64,000 nucleotides of DNA from Microbacterium thalassium. GTDB taxonomy: Bacteria; Actinomycetota; Actinomycetes; Actinomycetales; Microbacteriaceae. The stretch is taken from NCBI RefSeq assembly GCF_014208045.1, contig NZ_JACHML010000001.1, positions 558,001 through 622,000 on the forward strand, in the 5' to 3' direction. A model generated the notes under the pieces. The model searched no databases. It worked only from the letters and a program-made list of their open reading frames with translations, and was not told the DNA's origin. A program made the translations under genes and the position numbers. Of the stretch, positions 34,058 to 42,971 are shown in pieces (position 1 is the stretch's first letter; every line of letters begins with the position of its first letter).

Positions 34058-34749
34058 CCCGCATCCTCAACGTCATCCGCATGCAGCTGGTCAACCGCGC
34101 CGCCTTCGTGTGGATCCCGGTGATCATCCTGTTCGGATCCCTCACGATGACGCTCGCGGTCTACGCGATCATCGCGTCGTCGGGCATCCCCGGCCCCTAC
34201 TACGGCGGGGGCGCCCAGGCGCCGCTGTGGTACTTCGGCGTCGTCGGCATCCAGGCCCTCGCCCTGACCTTCCCGTTCTCGCAGGCGATGAGCGTCACGC
34301 GCCGGGAGTTCTTCCTCGGCACGATCCTCACCGCGATGCTCACCTCGGCGATCCTGGCCGCGGTGTTCGTCGTCGGCGGCTTCCTCGAGGAGGCGACCGC
34401 CGGCTGGGGCATGCAAGGCTACTTCTTCCTGCTGCCGTGGGTGTGGGAGGCGGGACCGGCCGCCGCCGGGCTGTTCTTCTTCGCCCTGACGCTGACGTTC
34501 TTCATCGTGGGGTTCTGGATCGCCACGGTGTACCGGCGCTTCGGGTCGCTCGCGCTGACGCTGCTGCTGGTGGGCCTCGGCGCTCTCCTGGTCGCCGCCC
34601 TGTTCGTGATCGCGCGCCTGAACGCGTGGGCCGACGTCTTCGCGTGGTTCGCGGAGCTGGGCGCGCTGGGGCTCGGCCTGTGGGGCCTGGTCCTCGTGGT
34701 GGTGCTCGGCGGCGTCTCGTTCCTGACGCTGCGCCGCGCGACCGTCTGA
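34054..34749 (+). CDS. ABC transporter permease of the YtrA-linked cassette
   Basis: A 231-residue membrane protein with six hydrophobic segments (about 15-40, 60-80, 95-117, 140-165, 170-192, 205-226) and no family name I can give with confidence. Position and overlap with the ATPase gene make it the membrane half of the transporter. The substrate is unknown; cell-envelope stress is suggested by the YtrA-type regulator. Confidence 0.8.
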   Translation: MTRILNVIRMQLVNRAAFVWIPVIILFGSLTMTLAVYAIIASSGIPGPYYGGGAQAPLWYFGVVGIQALALTFPFSQAMSVTRREFFLGTILTAMLTSAILAAVFVVGGFLEEATAGWGMQGYFFLLPWVWEAGPAAAGLFFFALTLTFFIVGFWIATVYRRFGSLALTLLLVGLGALLVAALFVIARLNAWADVFAWFAELGALGLGLWGLVLVVVLGGVSFLTLRRATV

Positions 34750-34755
34750 CGCAGC

Positions 34756-34780
34756 CGCCCGCCGTCGACGTCAGCGGGCG
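34756..34780. terminator. Hairpin between convergent genes
   Basis: CGCCCGC and GCGGGCG form a 7-bp stem around an 11-base loop that contains the stop codon of the chorismate mutase gene. It lies six bases after the permease stop. Confidence 0.45.
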
Positions 34781-35064
34781 TCGGCGGCGGCGGTGTGGTG
34801 GCGGATGACCTCGGCCACCACGAAGTTGAACCACTTCTCGGCGAAGGCGGGATCGAGGTCCGCCTCCTCGGCGAGGCGACGCAGACGCGCGACCTGCTGC
34901 TCCTCGCGGGCGGGGTCCGACGGCGGCATGCCGTGCTCGGCCTTGAGCTGACCGACCTGCTTGGTCGCCTTGAAGCGCTCGGCCAGAAGGTGGATGAGCG
35001 CGGCGTCGATGTTGTCGATGCTGCCGCGCAAGCGCATCAGCGTCGTCGTGGGATCTTCGTTCAT
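34771..35064 (-). CDS. Chorismate mutase, AroQ type
   Basis: A 97-residue single-domain enzyme that converts chorismate to prephenate for Phe and Tyr. The helical AroQ fold is seen in LRGSIDNIDAALIHLLAERFKATKQVGQLKAEHGMPPSD, with the conserved Arg, Asp and Lys residues of the active site. The frame is open to 35103, but the ATG at 35064 follows a strong GGAGGG ribosome site. It is small enough to act with, and be activated by, DAHP synthase, as in other actinobacteria; no such gene is near. Confidence 0.9.
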   Translation of the reverse strand: MNEDPTTTLMRLRGSIDNIDAALIHLLAERFKATKQVGQLKAEHGMPPSDPAREEQQVARLRRLAEEADLDPAFAEKWFNFVVAEVIRHHTAAADAR

Positions 35065-35139
35065 GGCACCCTCCTGGCCACGACGATACCTCGCCCGCGA
35101 CACGGCGAATCGGCATAGTACGCAGCGTTACGTCACCCC

Positions 35140-35145
35140 TAGAGT
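35140..35145 (+). promoter_or_regulatory. Leaderless -10 box of the AI-2E-family gene
   Basis: TAGAGT, then six bases, then the ATG at 35152. Confidence 0.5.
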
Positions 35146-35151
35146 GTGACC

Positions 35152-36291
35152 ATGACCGACGCGAACCCGACCGCTCCGTCCTCGGCCGAGAGCGCCGCGC
35201 CTCCGAGCGTCCCGACGTCCGGCCTGCGGGCATCCTTGGAACGATGGGCGAACCTGAACAACCCGTTCGCGGTCGGCTTCACCCTCACCCTCGGCGGCCT
35301 CGTCGCGCTCGTCCTCGGCCTCGCGGTGGGGAGCCTGTCGACGATCATCATCTACATCGCGCTGGCGCTGTTCGTGGCTCTCGGCCTCGACCCGGCTGTT
35401 CGCATGCTCGAACGGCGCAAGGTCGCCCGCTCGTGGTCGATCGTCATCGTGTACTCCGCGTTCGCGATCGTGCTCGCCGGCGTCCTGCTGCTGATCATCC
35501 CGACGGTGATCTCGCAGATCGCCCAGTTCGTCAAGGACATCCCGACGATCGTCAGCGATTTCCAGCAGACAGACGTTTACGGGTGGCTGACGTCGATGTG
35601 GGGCGATCCGATCGAGACGCTCACGAGCGAGATCGAGAAGTTCATCTCGGATCCCGGCAACATCGCCAGCGTCGGTGGCGGCGTGCTGCAGGTCGTCGCC
35701 GGCATCGGGACGGCTATCTCGGGCGGCATCATCGTCATCGTCCTCAGCCTGTACTTCCTGGCGTCGCTGGGGTCGATGAAGCAGGCGATGTACCAGCTGG
35801 CGCCCGCGCACAGCCGCCCCAAGTTCGCCGACCTCACCGAGCAGATCACCGACTCGATCGGCGGCTACCTCGTCGGAATGGTGATGCTCGCGTTCTTCAA
35901 CGCCACGTTCACGTTCATCATGTACCTGCTGCTCGGCCTTCAGTTCGCTGCGCTGATGGCGGTCACGTCGTTCTGCATCACGATCATCCCCCTCGTGGGA
36001 CCCGTGCTGTTCTGGATCATCGGCTCGACCGTCGCGCTGTTCCTCAATCCGGTGGCCGCACTGGTGTTCGCAATCGCCTATCTCATCTACATGCAGATCG
36101 AGGCATACGTGCTCACGCCGCGGGTCATGAACAAGGCGGTCTCGGTTCCCGGCTCGCTTGTGGTGATCGGCGCACTGGTCGGCGGAACCCTGCTCGGACT
36201 GCTGGGCGCGCTCGTCGCGGTGCCCGTGACCGCCTCGATCCTGCTCATCATCAAGCAGGTGTGGATACCCAAGCAGGACGCGAAGGTCTGA
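35152..36291 (+). CDS. AI-2E family transporter
   Basis: A 379-residue membrane protein of the AI-2E/PerM family, whose members include the autoinducer-2 exporter TqsA and sodium/proton antiporters. It has paired helices near residues 40-85, a long central soluble region (about 115-180), and C-terminal helices with SFCITIIPLVGPVLFWI and the ALVGGTLLGLLGALVAVPVTA signature. The GTG at 35146 is possible, but the -10 box points to 35152. The substrate is not set by sequence. Confidence 0.9.
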   Translation: MTDANPTAPSSAESAAPPSVPTSGLRASLERWANLNNPFAVGFTLTLGGLVALVLGLAVGSLSTIIIYIALALFVALGLDPAVRMLERRKVARSWSIVIVYSAFAIVLAGVLLLIIPTVISQIAQFVKDIPTIVSDFQQTDVYGWLTSMWGDPIETLTSEIEKFISDPGNIASVGGGVLQVVAGIGTAISGGIIVIVLSLYFLASLGSMKQAMYQLAPAHSRPKFADLTEQITDSIGGYLVGMVMLAFFNATFTFIMYLLLGLQFAALMAVTSFCITIIPLVGPVLFWIIGSTVALFLNPVAALVFAIAYLIYMQIEAYVLTPRVMNKAVSVPGSLVVIGALVGGTLLGLLGALVAVPVTASILLIIKQVWIPKQDAKV

Positions 36292-36313
36292 CCGGCCCTC
36301 AGTCGCGGGCCGG
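36292..36313. terminator. Bidirectional hairpin
   Basis: CCGGCCC and GGGCCGG form a 7-bp stem with an 8-base loop between the convergent AI-2E-family and lactonase genes. Confidence 0.55.
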
Positions 36314-37480
36314 CAGAAGGCAGGTCGGGCTCCCGGCCGTCACCCGATGCCGCACGCGGCCCGGCGCGCCCGTGCGCGCATCGAGCGCGAGCGAGGCGAT
36401 CTCGTCCGACAGCTGACCGCCCACCAGAAGCGTGTCGCGGACGACGATGTGGTGGCGCGGCCAGTCCACGCCCGCCTCGGCGAGCGCGACGGGCTCGAGA
36501 CGCGAGCCGTCGCCGCGCACCCGCAGCGTCGCGATCGTGTTGCTCCCCCGCACGCCGGCGTACAGGAACCCGCCGTCGCGCGACGAAGCGAGTTCCGCGG
36601 CGCCGTCACCCGGCAGCGTTCCGGCCCCGAGAGGCGTCCCCGCGACGACGCGCCACGCGCCCTCGCGATCCGCGGCGAGCGCGAACACCTCGCACGACAG
36701 CTCGCCGATCACGTACAGGTGACCGCTGGGGTGCCATACGGTGTGGCGCGGGCCGCAGCCCTTCGGCAGGGCGACGCTCTGCACGAGCCTCAGCCCCTCG
36801 GGCCGCGCCCGCCAGATCCGCACGACGTCGCGGCCCATGTCGGTCGTGGCCACCAGCCCTCCGTCGAGGTAGCGGGCCTGGTGAGCGCGCGACGGGCGTT
36901 CGGCGCCCTCGCCGGGCGCGGCATCCGTCTGCACATCGTCGGGGAGGTCGTGGTCGGGCACGAGGTGCGCGTATTCGTCGCCGGCCGCCTCGCGGAGCGC
37001 CCGAGCCGCCGCGGCGAGATCGGGATCGGCGTCGGGCGTGCCCGGGGCGGCATCCGCCCCGTACGGGTCGACGGTGACCGGCGCGATCGACGGCCGCGCG
37101 GGGCGACCCGCGGCATCCAGCGCCATGCGCACGAGCCGTCCGTCCCCCCAGCAGCTGGCCAGCAGCGAGCCGCCGTCGGGCGCCACCGCGATGTGGCAGG
37201 TCAGGTCGCCGGCGGGCACGGCGTCGCCGAGCCGCGCGAAGGAGTCCTCGCCGGTGCGCCGGAACGCCTGCACGGCCCCCTCGCCCTCGAGCGCCGCGTA
37301 GACGACGTCGAGCGTCGGGTGCGCGGCGAGCCATGACGGCGAGGCCGCATCGGCGACGGAGTCGGTGTACGCGAGCTGTCCGCCGGCGAGCGGGGAGTCG
37401 GCGTCGCCGGCGCGCAGCATCCCGATCCCCGAGGCGTGACCGTCCATGTCGGCGGTGTAGCCGCCGATCCAGAAGCGCAC
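36299..37480 (-). CDS. Lactonase-family beta-propeller protein
   Basis: A 393-residue seven-bladed propeller of the Lactonase/YbhE (6-phosphogluconolactonase) family. The start MRFWIGGYT, the SWLAAHPTLDVVYAA segment, GCGPRHTVWHPSG and GVDWPRHHIV are typical. It carries an insertion of about 35 residues near residue 150-190 rich in Asp, Ala and Pro. It starts one base after the purA stop and is likely co-transcribed, although a purine link is not known. True lactonase activity is unproven since the family is broad. Confidence 0.85.
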   Translation of the reverse strand: MRFWIGGYTADMDGHASGIGMLRAGDADSPLAGGQLAYTDSVADAASPSWLAAHPTLDVVYAALEGEGAVQAFRRTGEDSFARLGDAVPAGDLTCHIAVAPDGGSLLASCWGDGRLVRMALDAAGRPARPSIAPVTVDPYGADAAPGTPDADPDLAAAARALREAAGDEYAHLVPDHDLPDDVQTDAAPGEGAERPSRAHQARYLDGGLVATTDMGRDVVRIWRARPEGLRLVQSVALPKGCGPRHTVWHPSGHLYVIGELSCEVFALAADREGAWRVVAGTPLGAGTLPGDGAAELASSRDGGFLYAGVRGSNTIATLRVRGDGSRLEPVALAEAGVDWPRHHIVVRDTLLVGGQLSDEIASLALDARTGAPGRVRHRVTAGSPTCLLPARD

Positions 37481-37481
37481 G

Positions 37482-38768
37482 TCAGTCGATCAGGTCGTGG
37501 CGCACGATCACGGCGTCGCGCGCCGGGCCGACGCCGATGACCGAGATGCGCGTGCCGCTCATCGCCTCGAGCGCGAGGACGTAGTCCTGAGCCGCCTTCG
37601 GGAGCTCCTCGAACGTGCGGGCGGTCGAGATGTCCTCCTTCCAGCCGGGCAGGTACTCGAGGATCGGCGTGGCGTGGTGGAAGTCCGACTGGTTGACCGG
37701 GACCTCGTCGAAGCGCGTGCCGTCGACGTCGTACGCGACGCACACCGGGATCTCGTCGAGGCCGGTGAGGATGTCGAGCTTGGTGAGCACGAGGTCGGTG
37801 ATGCCGTTGATGCGGGTGGCGTACCGCGTGATCGGGGCGTCGTACCAGCCGACCCGCCGCGGGCGGCCGGTGGTGGTGCCGAACTCGAAGCCGCGCGAGC
37901 GCAGCCAGTCGCCCTGCTCGTCGAACAGCTCGGTCGGGAACGGTCCCGAGCCCACGCGCGTCGTGTACGCCTTGACGATGCCCACGATGCGGTCGAGACG
38001 CTTGGGGCCGACGCCCGACCCGGTCGCGGCGCCGCCGGCGGTCGCCGACGAGGACGTGACGAACGGGTAGGTGCCGTGGTCGACGTCGAGCATCGTGGCC
38101 TGGCCGCCCTCGAACACGACGACGTCACCGGCGTCGAGCGCCTCGTTCAGCAGCAGCGACGTGTCGGCGACCATCGGCCGGAGGCGCTCGGTGTATGACA
38201 GCAGGTCGTCGACGATCTCGTCGACCGTGATCGCCCGGCGGTTGAAGACCTTCACGAGCAGGTGGTTCTTCTGGTCGAGGGCGCCCTCGACCTTCTGGCG
38301 CAGGATGTTCTCGTCGAAGAGGTCCTGGACGCGGATGCCGACGCGGTTGATCTTGTCGGCATAGGCCGGGCCGATGCCGCGGCCGGTCGTGCCGATCTGG
38401 CGCTTGCCGAGGAAACGCTCGCTGACCTTGTCGAGTGTCCGGTGGTAGTGCGTGATGATGTGCGCGTTGGCGCTGATGCGCAGGCGCGAGGTGTCGAGTC
38501 CGCGGGCGTTCAGCGCCTTCAGCTCGTTGAAGAGCACCTCGAGGTCGACCACGACGCCGTTGCCGATGACCGGGTGGACCCCCGGCGACAGGATGCCGCT
38601 GGGCAGCAGGTGCAGGGCGTACTTCTCGTCGCCGATCACCACGGTGTGTCCGGCGTTGTTGCCGCCGTTGAACTTCACGACCCAGTCGGTGCGGTCCCCG
38701 AGCAGGTCTGTCGCCTTGCCCTTGCCCTCATCGCCCCACTGGACGCCGACGATCACGATGCCTGGCAT
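37482..38768 (-). CDS. purA: Adenylosuccinate synthetase
   Basis: The 428-residue enzyme that joins IMP and aspartate using GTP, first step from IMP to AMP. All signatures are present: [11 protein letters not shown] at 8-18 with catalytic Asp13, the GGNNAGHTV loop with catalytic His, [13 protein letters not shown] and the C-terminal VCVAYDVDG region. The size is normal. A TAGGAT -10 (38808-38803, minus strand) and a GGGGAG ribosome site precede it. It heads an operon with the lactonase-like gene. Confidence 0.97.
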   Translation of the reverse strand: MPGIVIVGVQWGDEGKGKATDLLGDRTDWVVKFNGGNNAGHTVVIGDEKYALHLLPSGILSPGVHPVIGNGVVVDLEVLFNELKALNARGLDTSRLRISANAHIITHYHRTLDKVSERFLGKRQIGTTGRGIGPAYADKINRVGIRVQDLFDENILRQKVEGALDQKNHLLVKVFNRRAITVDEIVDDLLSYTERLRPMVADTSLLLNEALDAGDVVVFEGGQATMLDVDHGTYPFVTSSSATAGGAATGSGVGPKRLDRIVGIVKAYTTRVGSGPFPTELFDEQGDWLRSRGFEFGTTTGRPRRVGWYDAPITRYATRINGITDLVLTKLDILTGLDEIPVCVAYDVDGTRFDEVPVNQSDFHHATPILEYLPGWKEDISTARTFEELPKAAQDYVLALEAMSGTRISVIGVGPARDAVIVRHDLID

Positions 38769-38802
38769 GGCCCACTCCCCCGTTGTCGGACGGTTACACC
38801 CG

Positions 38803-38808
38803 ATCCTA
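38803..38808 (-). promoter_or_regulatory. -10 box of purA
   Basis: TAGGAT on the minus strand, giving a leader of about 28 bases that contains the GGGGAG ribosome site. Confidence 0.45.
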
Positions 38809-38835
38809 TCGGGGCGGCGCCCGCGAGCCCGCCGA

Positions 38836-38841
38836 TAGTGT
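38836..38841 (+). promoter_or_regulatory. -10 box of the first Pr6Pr gene
   Basis: TAGTGT, seven bases before the ATG at 38849. It is back to back with the purA promoter. Confidence 0.45.
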
Positions 38842-38848
38842 GGCCGAC

Positions 38849-39616
38849 ATGACGCGCACGCCCTGGTGGGAGCAGACCTGGTCCATCGTCCGGCTGCTGA
38901 CGGCGGGGCTGATCGCCGCCGCGGTGATCGCGCAGGCGCAGGTGACGATCGGCGGCGCGATCGACGACGGCCGCGACGTCGGCACGACCATCGTCAACTT
39001 CTTCAGCTTCTTCACGATCCTCTCCAACGTCTCGTCGGCGATCGTCCTCGCGTGGGCGGCGGTCTGGCTGTGGACGAGGGGAACGGGTCCCGGTGCCGAC
39101 CGCATCCGGGTCGAGCCCACGGCGATCGCGGTGGCGCTCGCGTGCGTCTCGACCTACATGATCGTCACCGGCATCGTCTACAACACCCTGCTGCGGCACA
39201 TCGAACTTCCCCAGGGCACGACGGTGCCGTGGTCGAACGAGATCCTCCACGTGGTCGGCCCGGCCGTGCTGCTCCTGGATGTGCTGCTCGGCCCGCGCCG
39301 GCGGGCACTCGGCTGGGGCACGATCGGCGCCGTCGTGGTCTTCCCGATCGTGTGGGTCGGTTACACGCTGGTGCGCGGTCCCCTCACGGTGAACCCGGTG
39401 ACGAATGCCGGATGGTGGTACCCGTACCCGTTCCTGGACCCGAATGTGCAGGACGGATACGCCGGCGTCGCGGTGTACGTCGTCGGGATCGCGGCCGCGA
39501 TCGCGATCGTGGCGTGGGCCGTGGTCGGGGTCGGACGCCGTCGCGGGGCTCAGCCGACCGGCTCGATCGCCGGCAGCGTCCAGGAGCCGTCGGCCAGCGC
39601 CCCCCTCGGACGGTAG
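38849..39616 (+). CDS. Pr6Pr family membrane protein, paralog 1
   Basis: A 255-residue protein with six transmembrane helices of the Pr6Pr family, function unknown. Shared landmarks are the [10 protein letters not shown] helix, GIVYNTLLR, the histidine in EILHVVGP, and [11 protein letters not shown] near the end. The ATG at 38849 is backed by the -10 box and the start of homology. The C-terminal 22 residues overlap the 3' end of the convergent DUF1254 gene by 67 bases. A second paralog lies on the other side of that gene. Confidence 0.85.
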   Translation: MTRTPWWEQTWSIVRLLTAGLIAAAVIAQAQVTIGGAIDDGRDVGTTIVNFFSFFTILSNVSSAIVLAWAAVWLWTRGTGPGADRIRVEPTAIAVALACVSTYMIVTGIVYNTLLRHIELPQGTTVPWSNEILHVVGPAVLLLDVLLGPRRRALGWGTIGAVVVFPIVWVGYTLVRGPLTVNPVTNAGWWYPYPFLDPNVQDGYAGVAVYVVGIAAAIAIVAWAVVGVGRRRGAQPTGSIAGSVQEPSASAPLGR

Positions 39617-40497
39617 AAGCGCACGACGGCGTTCCATCCCTCGGGCACCGGGATCGCGTTCGGTGCCGTCGTCTCGCGGTCGGCGGTGAACCGGACCGTC
39701 ACCGCGCCGTCGGCGTCCGGGATGCCGGTCACGCTGTTGACCGTGTAGCGCCCCGCGGGGTTCTCGGCGAAGAAGCCCCCTGCGTCGTAGACGGACACGG
39801 ACCAGAACGCGTCGACGGGGACATCCCGCATCACCAGCGTGTACTCCCCCGGTTCGAGGCCGGGGTTGATGGCCGAGTAGATCGCCTCGGAGTTCGGCAG
39901 GCCGCCCCATCCCGACGCGGTGCCGACCAGGTGCCGCACCGGGTCGACCTCGTGGGGCGTCCCGAACGCGCGCTCGTAGTCGCTCATGCCCGCGGCGAGC
40001 GCCAGCAGCGCCTCGCGCGTGGCGTCCATGCTCGCGGTGTCGTAGTCGGGCATGACGAAGGGGCGCGACGCCCCCGCCGCGACGCGCAGCCCGTCCTGCA
40101 GAGCGGCGACGGCGTCGAGGTCGGCGGGATCCAGCGGATCGACGAGGATGCGCACCGCGACGAGCGCGTAGTCGGAGCCGCAGTTCTCGGCCGTGAGCGA
40201 GAAGTCGCCCGCCGCGTGATGGATGGCCATGACGTAGTGGTCCTGGTTGACGACCATCGCCGAGAGATACCGATCCCCGGCATCGGGAAGCGTGACGGTC
40301 GCGCCCTGGGACACGTCGATCAGCGCGAAGCTGTACAGCGTGTCGCGATTCATGCGGATGACGGTCTGCTGGTCGATCGGCGTCGGTGCGCGGTGATGGC
40401 CGAAGACGCCCACCCCGCCGGCGACGGCGGCCATCCCGGCGAACATGCGGTCGGTCTCGGCCCGGACGAAGTTGTCGACGTTGACGTGAATGCTCAT
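39550..40497 (-). CDS. DUF1254/DUF1214 domain protein
   Basis: A 315-residue protein with an N-terminal DUF1254 part (VDNFVRAETDRMF, VIRMNRDTLYSFALIDVS) and a C-terminal DUF1214 part (WSVSVYDAGGFF, YTVNSVTG, and NAVVRFYRP near the end). The role of this jelly-roll-like family is unknown. Unlike many homologs it has no signal peptide, so it is predicted to be cytoplasmic. It sits alone on the minus strand between two Pr6Pr genes, with its 3' end overlapping the first. Confidence 0.85.
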   Translation of the reverse strand: MSIHVNVDNFVRAETDRMFAGMAAVAGGVGVFGHHRAPTPIDQQTVIRMNRDTLYSFALIDVSQGATVTLPDAGDRYLSAMVVNQDHYVMAIHHAAGDFSLTAENCGSDYALVAVRILVDPLDPADLDAVAALQDGLRVAAGASRPFVMPDYDTASMDATREALLALAAGMSDYERAFGTPHEVDPVRHLVGTASGWGGLPNSEAIYSAINPGLEPGEYTLVMRDVPVDAFWSVSVYDAGGFFAENPAGRYTVNSVTGIPDADGAVTVRFTADRETTAPNAIPVPEGWNAVVRFYRPRGALADGSWTLPAIEPVG

Positions 40498-40594
40498 GCC
40501 ACCCACTGTCCTCCGGTCCGCGCCGACGCGGAATGCCGTTGGTCCCGCGAGCGCGCCCCTTCCGCCGGATGCGCGGATGCCCCACACTGAGCGC

Positions 40595-41332
40595 ATGCTC
40601 TGGGCCTGGGTGCGGATCGCCGGCGCCGTCGCCGCCGCGTCGGGCTTCATCGCTGGACTGATCGTCAATGTCGCGCGGGCACGGCGATTCGGCGAGGACC
40701 TCGGCGCGGTCCTGGCGAACTACCTCAGCTTCCTCACGATCTTCACGACGCTCCTCGTGGTGATCGTCCTCATCGTCGCGGCGGTCTGGTCGCTCCGGCA
40801 TCCGGGCACCTCGCCCGAGCCCTTCGCCATCGCGCTCAGCATGGCGGTCGTGACAGCGCCGACGCTGCTCGTCGGCGCGGTCTACAACCTCCTGCTGCGC
40901 GGACTCCCCTCCGAGGCGGCCCTCACCGATCCGCCGTTCATCTTCGCCTGCGACAGGTACGCGATCGAGGTGCTGCACGTCGTGCTGCCGCTGTTCCTCG
41001 TCATCGACCTGCTCTTCGCGCCTCGGCGTCGCGGACTGCCGTGGTGGTCGCTCACCGTGCTGGTCGGGTATCCGCTGGTGTGGACGATCTACACGATGGT
41101 GCGCGGCGAGCTGGTCGCGAATCCCGACGGCAGCGCGCCGTGGTGGTACCCGTATCCGTTCCTCGACCCCCACGGCGACGGCGGATACGGCTCGGTGATG
41201 CTCTACATCGGCGGCATCACCGTCGCCTTCGTCGTCATCGGGTCGCTCATCATCGCGATCGGCCGGTTCCGGCACCGGCGCGCGCTGCGGCGCGCCGGTG
41301 CGGCGGCCGCCGTCGACGCGACCGCGGCCTGA
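40595..41332 (+). CDS. Pr6Pr family membrane protein, paralog 2
   Basis: A 245-residue six-helix membrane protein, paralog of the one at 38849. Common elements include YLSFLTIFTT, VGAVYNLLLR, the EVLHVVLP helix and [12 protein letters not shown]. The ATG at 40595 starts at the first helix and has a weak CACACT box six bases upstream; an ATG at 40577 would add six residues. Function unknown; the pair around the DUF1254 gene suggests duplication followed by, or around, an insertion. Confidence 0.82.
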   Translation: MLWAWVRIAGAVAAASGFIAGLIVNVARARRFGEDLGAVLANYLSFLTIFTTLLVVIVLIVAAVWSLRHPGTSPEPFAIALSMAVVTAPTLLVGAVYNLLLRGLPSEAALTDPPFIFACDRYAIEVLHVVLPLFLVIDLLFAPRRRGLPWWSLTVLVGYPLVWTIYTMVRGELVANPDGSAPWWYPYPFLDPHGDGGYGSVMLYIGGITVAFVVIGSLIIAIGRFRHRRALRRAGAAAAVDATAA

Positions 41333-41368
41333 GTGCGTCACCGTGCCGGGCGGCGGGCGCGCGCTCGG

Positions 41369-41374
41369 TAGAAT
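41369..41374 (+). promoter_or_regulatory. -10 box of argG
   Basis: TAGAAT, eight bases before the ATG at 41383, with no ribosome site between them. An ArgR box was looked for and not recognised. Confidence 0.5.
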
Positions 41375-41379
41375 TGTGA

Positions 41380-42825
<1,446 letters not shown>

Positions 42826-42971
42826 CACCCCGCCTTTCGACGGTCGCCTTGGACCCGCACGCCGTCGCGGGTTACGATGCGAACCACCTTTCATGTGACC
42901 CGAACGCATGAGAGCGAGTGTCGCGGTCCCCGAAACCGCGTCTGCTCACGCCTGCCCCCGAAAGGCTCCCG

